DNA from: Hungateiclostridiaceae bacterium UBA1305
GTDB taxonomy: Bacteria; Bacillota; Clostridia; Acetivibrionales; DTU013
Length of the DNA stretch: 6,373 bases
Direction: 5' to 3'
Assembly (NCBI GenBank): GCA_002307275.1
Contig: DBTX01000057.1
Span: forward strand, 21,273-27,645
Below the pieces are notes generated by a model, which was given only the letters and a program-made list of their open reading frames with translations, was not told the origin of the DNA and did no database searches. The position numbers and the translations under genes are program-made. This document shows positions 1 to 6,077 of the stretch, one piece after another (within the stretch, counting starts at the first letter, position 1; the number at the start of each line of letters is the position of its first letter).

Positions 1-143
1 TCCAGTACCTTCTCCAGTACCTTCTTCAGTATCTGCTTCAGTATCCACTGCTGTATCTACTCCATTATCCACTGCTGTATCTACTCCATTATCTGATGTC
101 GTAACAGTTCCATTATCAATTGCTGTATCCACTGCCGTATCGG
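1..143. repeat. In-frame 12-bp and 24-bp tandem repeats in the VanW-protein tail
   Basis: Positions 1-48 are four 12-bp units in frame with the gene, encoding EGTG, EGTG, ADTE and VDTE on the minus strand. Units 1-12 and 13-24 are identical. Positions 44-67 and 68-91 are two identical 24-bp units encoding the DNGVDTAV pattern, and diverged units continue to about 143. All units are multiples of three, so copy-number change would lengthen or shorten the tail without a frameshift. The coded segment is acidic and low in complexity, as expected of a wall-spanning spacer. The repeat continues past the left edge. Confidence 0.8.
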
Positions 144-1515
144 CAGACATATGTGCCGCGAACAAATCTCTGCTGACCCGTACTTTTCCTCTTACAGGTT
201 TATAATAATCTTCAGTCAGTTTCTCCTCAGATATTAAATCAGCATTATTGAAGATCTGCTTATAAAGCGCTACTCGTATACCTTTTACGGCCTTTTTCTC
301 TATTGCTTTCCCACCTGACGGAAGTGATTCGTCCAGTATGATCTCATCAGCTTCCGGTTCGACCACTGCAAGTGTTTGCGTCTTCAACCTGATAACATTG
401 CTATCATCTCTTTTTTTACCTAATATTCTAATGTCCACCTTGTTCCCTGTAACTTCTGCCTGTATACTAACCGGATAATTCGAATCGTTTAAAAATTTCA
501 AATCGATCGTATCCTCATTTATGGTAGCATCTCTTCCTGGATTGATATAGGATAAAATCATGGAGTGATGCACTCTTTCCGTAATATCAAGTCCTGCAAG
601 CAATACCGTATTATACAGGGTCGAAGATACCTGGCAGACACCGCCTCCGGTTCCTTCCGTCAATTCATTATTAATGATTACCGGAGCTTCTTTATAACCA
701 TTCTCAATTGTCCTTGGTCCCAATGCCTCATTTGCTGAAAATTCTTGCCCCTGCAGCAGTATTGTGCCATTAATCCTGCTGCAGGCCAACCTTATATTGT
801 CACTGCGGTTTATGTCAGCGGAGTTGAATCTCGTGCTAAAATACGAGACTACACCGTTTATCTCCTTGATCTCGCTATATAGGATATGAGGCTTTTGTTC
901 GACTACCTGCAATTCAACCGGACTGAAGTCTCTCTTCTGTAATTGATTGTCTACCAATTCCATACTTCTGTCAATATCAAGACTCGTACCGACAGTTTCA
1001 TGGGAAAGCTTGATAATACCATCTGTATAAGTAATTTCAGCATCCTTTTCGCTAGCGTCTATCTCTTTTTTTATTCGATTCAATACTTTTTTCAGTTCAG
1101 TCCTGTCATAGCCAACTTCCACGCTGAACTGCTGTTTGTTCAACAAAAGCTGCATTGAGCGAATAATCTTGTTGAACACGTCCCCATTGCGCCCAACTGA
1201 AAAAGCCTTCTTGATTGTTTCGTCAACTGCAAATCCATAGCTGATATCATCAAGAGGCAAGTCCCAGTGCCGGTCCCCATAAACAAGCTTGATGCTTTCA
1301 CCTGGAAAACTGTTTTCAATGTTTTCGGCGACCTGCTTTTTGGCTTCATTTACAGTCAGCCATGAAACATCTGTCTGTTCAATACGGATACCCTTCCTGA
1401 TCGTGTCTCCCGTGAATATGTACGACAGGAACAGTATGACAGCTGTAAATGCCAAAACCGCAATAGTCAGGCCATATATCCATTTTTTCAGGACTGTTTT
1501 GTTTATTTTCAACAT
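1..1515 (-). CDS. VanW-domain, membrane-anchored cell-wall protein with G5-like domain (3' end outside window)
   Basis: The frame is open for 505 codons from ATG at 1515 to the left edge, so the C-terminus is missing. Visible order: a basic start, one membrane segment (about residues 13-34) that anchors an otherwise extracytoplasmic protein, and a region of about 80-200 that fits the putative peptidoglycan-binding (PG_binding_4) domain usual in this family. The VanW domain follows at about 231-365, with TGGGVCQVSSTLYN around Cys294, a second Cys at 245, and ERVHHS at 313-318. A G5-like stretch lies at about 376-447 and ends EDYYKPVRGKVRV. From 457 on the tail is Asp/Thr/Gly-rich and repetitive. 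VanW was named from vancomycin-resistance clusters, but its biochemical role is not settled; such proteins are common in Clostridia and this one need not concern resistance. The start is supported by AGAGGG at 1522-1527, six bases upstream. It lies 212 bp downstream of thiI on the same strand, so partial co-transcription is possible. Family assignment is firm; function is not. Confidence 0.9.
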   Translation of the reverse strand, partial: MLKINKTVLKKWIYGLTIAVLAFTAVILFLSYIFTGDTIRKGIRIEQTDVSWLTVNEAKKQVAENIENSFPGESIKLVYGDRHWDLPLDDISYGFAVDETIKKAFSVGRNGDVFNKIIRSMQLLLNKQQFSVEVGYDRTELKKVLNRIKKEIDASEKDAEITYTDGIIKLSHETVGTSLDIDRSMELVDNQLQKRDFSPVELQVVEQKPHILYSEIKEINGVVSYFSTRFNSADINRSDNIRLACSRINGTILLQGQEFSANEALGPRTIENGYKEAPVIINNELTEGTGGGVCQVSSTLYNTVLLAGLDITERVHHSMILSYINPGRDATINEDTIDLKFLNDSNYPVSIQAEVTGNKVDIRILGKKRDDSNVIRLKTQTLAVVEPEADEIILDESLPSGGKAIEKKAVKGIRVALYKQIFNNADLISEEKLTEDYYKPVRGKVRVSRDLFAAHMSADTAVDTAIDNGTVTTSDNGVDTAVDNGVDTAVDTEADTEEGTGEGTG

Positions 1516-1521
1516 CGACAA

Positions 1522-1527
1522 CCCTCT
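1522..1527 (-). promoter_or_regulatory. Ribosome binding site of the VanW-domain gene
   Basis: AGAGGG on the minus strand sits six bases before the ATG at 1515. It supports that start over any upstream codon in the same open frame, which would run back into the hairpin repeat. Confidence 0.6.
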
Positions 1528-1535
1528 TATAATGT

Positions 1536-1602
1536 AAGGGGACACACCTCTGCGAGCAAGCGGTATTCCTTTTTGAGGAATGTCCCCTTTTGATCACTTG
1601 GC
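1536..1602. repeat. Hairpin repeat element, copy 1 (most complete)
   Basis: The core 1540-1594 is identical over 55 bp to 1606-1660, and the flank 1595-1602 differs from 1661-1668 at two positions. This copy has outer inverted arms AAGGGGAC (1536-1543) and GTCCCCTT (1582-1589), and an inner hairpin ATTCCT/AGGAAT (1565-1570 with 1576-1581) around a TTTTG loop. The spacer between the left arms contains GCGAGCAAGC. It encodes nothing recognisable. GGGGAC-ended structured repeats of this kind resemble the REP-like elements mobilised by IS200-like/RAYT transposases in Firmicutes; that link is inferred, since no transposase lies in the window. It falls in the gap between thiI and the VanW gene, so it could also influence read-through or mRNA stability. 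Confidence 0.75.
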
Positions 1603-1605
1603 ATT

Positions 1606-1668
1606 GGACACACCTCTGCGAGCAAGCGGTATTCCTTTTTGAGGAATGTCCCCTTTTGATTGCTTGGC
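1606..1668. repeat. Hairpin repeat element, copy 2 (left arm shortened)
   Basis: This is the second tandem copy, offset by exactly 66 bp from copy 1 and identical over 1606-1660. Its inner hairpin is intact (ATTCCT at 1631-1636, AGGAAT at 1642-1647). Its left outer arm begins TTGGACA instead of GGGGACA, so the outer stem is reduced to GGAC/GTCC. The pair may come from local tandem duplication or from nested insertion. The remaining gap, 1669-1727, is AT-rich and I see no feature in it; no clear intrinsic terminator follows thiI. Confidence 0.75.
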
Positions 1669-1727
1669 TATATCTCACCACTAATAATATATTGTTGTCT
1701 AATGTGCTTATATTACATGCATGGAAA

Positions 1728-2933
1728 TTACTCGGTAATGGTCATGCTTTCTGTATCCTTGATCGCTTTCTCAATCATCTCGTCCAGACTAAACGCGGCT
1801 TCAAGCTTGAGGATTTCATCAAGCTTCGGCTTGGTTTTCGGGTGCTTCGCCACAAATACTGTACAGCAGTCCTCATATGGCAATATTGAGGTCTCAAAGG
1901 TATCGATCTTTCTTGCTATATCAATAACTTCATTTTTATCCATTCCTATTAAAGGTCTGAATACCGGCATCTGAACCACGGCATTCGTTACAGCCAGGCT
2001 TTGGATCGTCTGGCTCGCGACCTGGCCAAGGCTTTCGCCCGTTATCAGCGCCTGCGCACCGTTTTTAACCGCTATCCTTTCTGAAATGATCATCATCGCT
2101 CTTCGCATGATAATGGTTAGCTGGTCTTCAGGACATTTTTCATTTATTTCAAGCTGTATTTCAGTAAAGGGAACAATGTGAAGGTTAATGTGATAGCAGT
2201 AGCGTGCCATGATCCTGGCAAGTGCAATCACTTTGTCTTTTGCTCTTTCGCTTGTATAGGGATAGCTGTAAAAATGAACGGCTTCTATCTCCATTCCTCT
2301 CTTTGCCATCATCCAGCCTGCCACAGGACTGTCTATCCCGCCTGAAAGCAGCAGCATCGCCCTTCCGTTTGTTCCAATGGGAAGTCCTCCGTTTGAAGGG
2401 ATGATGTCACAATACATATAGGTGCTTTCACGGACTTCCACATAAATTTTGAAATCCGGTTTGTGTACATCCACTCTTAATGCCGGAAGGTTTTCAAGCA
2501 CGTAACCGCCCAGTTCCATGCATATTTCCGGTGACTGCATGGGAAAATTCTTTTGGCCGCGTTTCGCCTCGACCTTGAAGCTGACAATACCCTGCTCATT
2601 TTCCGCAGCACCGGAGATATTCCTTAATTGGAGCTGTTTTTTTGCCAACTCAAGCGACAATTGTTTGATATCCTCAAATTCAGTAGGAATCTTAAAAACA
2701 ATGCTGACCGATACAATTCCAAAAACCTTGATCAGTCTTGCAACTGCGCCTTCAAAATCAAAGGCTTCTTCAAACGGTTCTATATAAATTCTCGCCTGTG
2801 AGCGAATTACATTTATTTTTCCAAAACCGTAAAGCGATTTTCTAATGTTTCCCATCAGCTTTTCTTCGAAAACCGGCCTATTGAGACCCTTCAGTATGAT
2901 CTCGCCGTACCTGACCAAAATAACCTTTTTCAT
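1728..2933 (-). CDS. thiI: tRNA uridine 4-sulfurtransferase ThiI (THUMP and PP-loop, no rhodanese domain)
   Basis: ThiI activates U8 of tRNA with ATP and inserts sulfur from a desulfurase persulfide to give 4-thiouridine; in some bacteria it also supplies sulfur for the thiamine thiazole. At 401 residues it has the short form typical of Bacillus and Clostridia; enteric ThiI is about 80 residues longer because of a C-terminal rhodanese domain. Visible parts: an N-terminal ferredoxin-like segment opening VRYGEIILKGLNR (residues 7-19), a THUMP region to about 165, the PP-loop ATP-pyrophosphatase motif SGGIDSP at 197-203, GESLGQVASQT at 299-309, and PYEDCC at 352-357. One cysteine of that CC pair is the likely counterpart of the catalytic persulfide/disulfide Cys of E. 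coli ThiI (by alignment from memory). The ATG at 2933 overlaps the TAA of the upstream desulfurase and has an AGGAGG site. The enzyme is cytoplasmic. All expected motifs are present, so it is probably functional. Without a rhodanese domain, sulfur presumably comes directly from the adjacent desulfurase. Confidence 0.97.
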   Translation of the reverse strand: MKKVILVRYGEIILKGLNRPVFEEKLMGNIRKSLYGFGKINVIRSQARIYIEPFEEAFDFEGAVARLIKVFGIVSVSIVFKIPTEFEDIKQLSLELAKKQLQLRNISGAAENEQGIVSFKVEAKRGQKNFPMQSPEICMELGGYVLENLPALRVDVHKPDFKIYVEVRESTYMYCDIIPSNGGLPIGTNGRAMLLLSGGIDSPVAGWMMAKRGMEIEAVHFYSYPYTSERAKDKVIALARIMARYCYHINLHIVPFTEIQLEINEKCPEDQLTIIMRRAMMIISERIAVKNGAQALITGESLGQVASQTIQSLAVTNAVVQMPVFRPLIGMDKNEVIDIARKIDTFETSILPYEDCCTVFVAKHPKTKPKLDEILKLEAAFSLDEMIEKAIKDTESMTITE

Positions 2934-4105
2934 TAGTTCCTCCTAAGCTTTTGCTTCCTGTTTATTTCAATCAGAGGGATGATCTCCTTCAATGCTTCCA
3001 CTGTTGTTTCAATCTCTTCCTCTGTATTAAAGCCTGAAAAACTGAACCTGATCGAACCGTCGATCATCTGTGGTGACCGCCCCATTGCTGAAAGCACATG
3101 GCTGCGGGTATTTTTATGTGAAGAGCATGCAGAACCGGTTGAGACATATATACCCTTTTGTTCCAGATGGTGCAGCAGTACTTCTGCGCGCAGATCCTCA
3201 AATCCTATATTTAAAATATATGGTAATGCATCCACTGGTGAATTGATCCGGTACTTCAGATTAGATTCTCCGAGCAATTCGCAAAATATTTTTTTCAAAG
3301 CCTCAACTTTTTGATGAGCATCTTCCAGTTTGTTAAACGTTAACTTCGCAGCCAGTCCGAAGCCAGCAATCCCAGGTACGTTTTCCGTTCCCGAACGCAG
3401 CAGCGATTCCTGCCCTCCTCCGAACAGCAAGGGCTTAAGTCTTGTCTTTTTTGATACATATAATGCACCCATGCCTTTTGGCCCATGTATTTTATGCGAA
3501 CTGACCGATACCATTTCAATGCCGGATCTGACCGGATTAATTTTCATTTTTCCATAAGCCTGAACAGCATCCAGAAGTATAACTGTCTGTGGATTAATGC
3601 TGTCTCTGATTGCGGCAATTTCATCGAGCTTCTGGATCGTACCCGTTTCATTGTTTACAAGAATGACACTTATCAGTGCGGTATCATTTCTTATTATTGA
3701 TTTCAATTCTTCAAGTAGGATATTGCCCGAAATGTCTACCTCTAAATAATCAACATCGTATCCGTTCTTTTCAAGATGTTTGTATAACTCAAGAACCGAC
3801 GGATGCTCTATTTTTGTTGTGATAATGTGTTTTCCCTTCCTGGGATTTGCATCAAGGTAGCCTTTGATTGCCAGGTTGTTTGATTCCGTTCCCCCTGACG
3901 TGAAAATAATTTCTCTTGACTCAGCGCCTAAAGTAGCAGCAATTGTTTCACGGGCTGCCGTAACAAGCTTTTCAGCCTCGATACCCTTTCTGTGAAGAGA
4001 AGACGGATTTCCATATGAATTTGCCGCTACCTCGGCTACGAATGCGGTTACCTCATCATACTGCCTTGTTGTGGCACTATTGTCCAGATAAATTTCCCGT
4101 TGCAT
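2933..4105 (-). CDS. Cysteine desulfurase, NifS/IscS-like, dedicated to ThiI
   Basis: This is a PLP-dependent enzyme that releases alanine from cysteine and holds the sulfur as an active-site persulfide. Its 390 residues match the NifS/IscS family. Motifs: YLDNSATT (6-13), TSGGTESNN (69-77, phosphate binding), His101 in EHPSV (stacks on PLP), LLDAVQAYG (177-185, with Asp179 and Gln182), SSHKIHGPKG (202-211) with Lys205 as Schiff-base lysine, RSGTENV (237-243), and STGSACSSH (322-330) with catalytic Cys327. The arrangement upstream of and overlapping thiI parallels nifZ-thiI of Bacillus subtilis, where the desulfurase feeds ThiI for tRNA 4-thiouridine; no iscU-like scaffold gene is next to it. 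This supports tRNA thiolation over Fe-S assembly, but the latter is not excluded. The ATG at 4105 is preceded by GAGGA (4112-4116). A promoter with an extended -10 lies about 80 bp upstream. Some annotations would call it iscS, nifS or nifZ; sequence alone does not decide. Confidence 0.95.
   Translation of the reverse strand: MQREIYLDNSATTRQYDEVTAFVAEVAANSYGNPSSLHRKGIEAEKLVTAARETIAATLGAESREIIFTSGGTESNNLAIKGYLDANPRKGKHIITTKIEHPSVLELYKHLEKNGYDVDYLEVDISGNILLEELKSIIRNDTALISVILVNNETGTIQKLDEIAAIRDSINPQTVILLDAVQAYGKMKINPVRSGIEMVSVSSHKIHGPKGMGALYVSKKTRLKPLLFGGGQESLLRSGTENVPGIAGFGLAAKLTFNKLEDAHQKVEALKKIFCELLGESNLKYRINSPVDALPYILNIGFEDLRAEVLLHHLEQKGIYVSTGSACSSHKNTRSHVLSAMGRSPQMIDGSIRFSFSGFNTEEEIETTVEALKEIIPLIEINRKQKLRRN
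2939..2944 (-). promoter_or_regulatory. Ribosome binding site of thiI, inside the desulfurase 3' end
   Basis: A perfect AGGAGG on the minus strand lies five bases before the thiI ATG (2933). It also encodes the Arg-Arg just before the last Asn of the desulfurase. Stop and start share one base in TAATG. This fixes the thiI start and implies translational coupling of the two genes. Confidence 0.85.
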
Positions 4106-4186
4106 TTAAAATCCTCATATTTACCAGTTAATTATTTGTCAGCTTTTAACGGTATTGATCCTTTCATACAAAAAGTGACATCACAT

Positions 4187-4195
4187 ATTATACCA
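4187..4195 (-). promoter_or_regulatory. Extended -10 promoter for the desulfurase-thiI operon
   Basis: The minus strand reads TGGTATAAT: a consensus TATAAT (4192-4187) with a TGn extension (4195-4193), about 82 bp upstream of the desulfurase ATG. The -35 region would fall near 4209-4215 and is poor (GCAACA with a 16-bp spacer is the best fit), which is common for extended -10 promoters. No other equally good match is seen in the leader 4106-4186. Confidence 0.5.
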
Positions 4196-4210
4196 CAGTA
4201 CTCCAATATG

Positions 4211-4240
4211 TTGCAGTGATTCATTCCAATATGGTAAACT
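4211..4240 (+). promoter_or_regulatory. Candidate promoter of the SLH-GH18 gene
   Basis: TTGCAG (4211-4216), an 18-bp spacer, then TAAACT (4235-4240) preceded by TGG. Both hexamers are only partial matches to the sigma-A consensus, so this is tentative. The distance to the ATG at 4297 is about 56 bp, with a plausible RBS, AAAGGAAG, shortly before the start. The -35 position coincides with that of the divergent minus-strand promoter. A 9-bp direct repeat, TCCAATATG (4202-4210 and 4225-4233), brackets the -35 element. Confidence 0.35.
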
Positions 4241-4296
4241 AAGTGGGACGCAATTGATAACTATTGCTTCAACTCATTTGAAAGGAAGACACATCC

Positions 4297-6075
4297 ATGA
4301 AAAAACTTATAAAAGTACTATGTTGCTTATTGATCTTTACATATATTGTTTCTCTTCAAGCACAAGTTTTCGCAGATAACAGTATTCAGGCCATCAAGCC
4401 ATTTTCAGACGTGCCCAAAAGCAGCTACGCATACAGTGCCATCAATGAACTGCGTCAACTCGGGGTAACGGACGGCATTGGAAACAACAGGTTCGGCTAT
4501 GGCAGTCTCATAACCAGAGGTGAATTTGTCACTTTCCTCGTCAAATTGATGGGCTGGAAGCAGGTAACGCCGGCAAAGGGCTCCTTTACTGATAATCAGG
4601 ACAAAAAGAAAACCTGGTATAGTCCGGTTGAAACGGCGCTGATCAATGGTATCCTCTCAAAGGACGTGAGCAAATTCCGTCCCTCCGAAAACATCACACG
4701 CGAAGAAATGGCAGTCATGATTGTAAAAAGCATGGGTTATGGAACACTTGCCGATCGGCTAACCTATCTGAATAAACCATTTGCTGATGTGACAAAAAAT
4801 ATTGGCTATGTAACAATTGCCAGGGATACAGGTATTGTTAACAATAAGGCAACCTTGTTTAACCCTTCAGGAAAGGCCTTGAAAGAACAGGCCGCCGTGA
4901 TGCTGATTAATTTACACAATGATCTGATTCGACCTCTTAAGGATCTGAATGCTTTCTACGCAATCAGTTCCTCTTCCCAGCAGGATAAGATTCCCGACTT
5001 CTCATCGGTTTGTTTTGGCTGGAGCAAGCTCAGCTATAATCAATCCTCCGGAAGCATCATCCTCAATTCCTCCAGAAATGCAGCCGGACTGGAGTACAAC
5101 GAATATTATCTTCCCACAGGTTTTACTCAAAGACTTTCGGCTGCCAAGGAGTCGGGCGCTACTGCAATGCTTATGGTCCAGTCCTCACAGGATTCGAAAA
5201 TAATTGACCCGGCTACAGGTGAAAAGGTAGGGATACCTGAATATGTCCTTACAAAGCCGGAGGTATATAAGAAGCTGATCGTCGATATCGTCTCTTCTGT
5301 AAAATCAACAACACTTGGCAGTGAGACAGGTTCGTTTGATGGTGTAGCAATAGATATGGAAGGTTTAAAGGGTCCAAAACTGAAGCTGCTCTTCAATAAT
5401 TTTCTCAAAGAGCTGAAAGCAGCGCTGGATATTGAAGACAAGAAACTGTTTGTCGTCGTACAGCCTCTCATCCACCCCACAAGAAGCGCCTCATGTTGGG
5501 ATGGCTACGATTATGCAGCAATAGGTTCAATTGCTGACAAAGTCATTCTGATGGCTCATGACTATGCTTCAACAAAGCTTACACCGTCAGATATGGACAG
5601 AGGCTTCAACATTACACCGCTTACACCTGTTGAAGACGTATATTATGCATTGGAAGCCATTACAGACGTCAAAAACGGCGTTCAGGATAAAAGTAAAATT
5701 ATGCTGCAAATATCTTTTGACTGGACTGTATGGCAAATGAAGGACGGCAAAATCATCAATTCAACGCCAGCCAGCTTCAGCCTTGAAAACTTTATCGCAC
5801 TGCTAAATAGTGGTACGGTAATTTCCTATCAATACTCGAACAATTATGGGAATCCCTATCTTAAATATACCGATCCGAAATCAGGAACCGAAAATACCGT
5901 TTGGTATGAAAATACTCAAAGTGTTATGGATAAAATAAAGCTTGCAAAGCTTTTCGGCATCCAGGAGATTTCACTCTGGAGACTGGGGACAATACCTGAT
6001 TATCAACCTGATGACGGCAGGAAGCTCGGGATGGATATCTGGCAAAATATACTCCTGGAATTGGAGAAAAACTGA
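4297..6075 (+). CDS. Exported SLH-domain protein with GH18 (YaaH/CFLE-like) glycoside hydrolase domain
   Basis: 592 residues. Residues 1-26 form a Sec signal peptide (KK start, hydrophobic core, probable signal peptidase I cut after VFA, before DNS). Three SLH repeats follow: about 36-86 (FSDVP, then ITRGEF), 97-147 (ITREEM) and 162-207 (FADV; its TRAE-type motif is degenerate, KEQA). These bind secondary cell-wall polymer and place the protein at the cell surface. The C-terminal half, about 230-590, is a TIM-barrel GH18 domain: FDGVAIDMEGL at 347-357, HPT at 393-395, YDYAAIGSIADKVILMAHDY at 404-423, and GIQEISLWRLG at 554-564. The tract at 404-423 and the LWRLG near the end closely follow the YaaH/spore-germination hydrolase subfamily, which acts on N-acetylglucosamine linkages in peptidoglycan or similar polymers. 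The motif keeps the presumed acid Glu355 and Asp353 but has Ala351 where the family has Asp or Asn, so activity may be altered. The start is supported by AAAGGAAG eight bases upstream. It lies just upstream of a membrane glycosyltransferase-like gene. Confidence 0.9.
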   Translation: MKKLIKVLCCLLIFTYIVSLQAQVFADNSIQAIKPFSDVPKSSYAYSAINELRQLGVTDGIGNNRFGYGSLITRGEFVTFLVKLMGWKQVTPAKGSFTDNQDKKKTWYSPVETALINGILSKDVSKFRPSENITREEMAVMIVKSMGYGTLADRLTYLNKPFADVTKNIGYVTIARDTGIVNNKATLFNPSGKALKEQAAVMLINLHNDLIRPLKDLNAFYAISSSSQQDKIPDFSSVCFGWSKLSYNQSSGSIILNSSRNAAGLEYNEYYLPTGFTQRLSAAKESGATAMLMVQSSQDSKIIDPATGEKVGIPEYVLTKPEVYKKLIVDIVSSVKSTTLGSETGSFDGVAIDMEGLKGPKLKLLFNNFLKELKAALDIEDKKLFVVVQPLIHPTRSASCWDGYDYAAIGSIADKVILMAHDYASTKLTPSDMDRGFNITPLTPVEDVYYALEAITDVKNGVQDKSKIMLQISFDWTVWQMKDGKIINSTPASFSLENFIALLNSGTVISYQYSNNYGNPYLKYTDPKSGTENTVWYENTQSVMDKIKLAKLFGIQEISLWRLGTIPDYQPDDGRKLGMDIWQNILLELEKN

Positions 6076-6077
6076 CA

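Noticed and set aside
1536..1668. CRISPR array or intrinsic terminator
   Set aside because: Only two tandem copies with an 11-bp gap between the identical cores and no unique spacers of regular length, so not CRISPR. The T-runs follow the hairpins only on the plus strand, where no upstream gene needs termination, so a dedicated terminator is not supported.
1379..1681. 100-residue minus-strand open frame with a duplicated segment (IKRGHSSKRNTACSQRCV twice)
   Set aside because: It is the translation of the 66-bp tandem repeat plus an out-of-frame part of the VanW gene; the repeat length is divisible by three, so the frame stays open by chance.
1590..1974. Two plus-strand frames of about 100 residues (1590-1889 and 1660-1974)
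   Set aside because: They lie mainly antisense to the thiI 3' end and the repeat; no domain or convincing start context.
5127..5480. 117-residue minus-strand frame, rich in Ser, opposite the GH18 gene
   Set aside because: Antisense shadow within the barrel-coding region; no recognisable motif.
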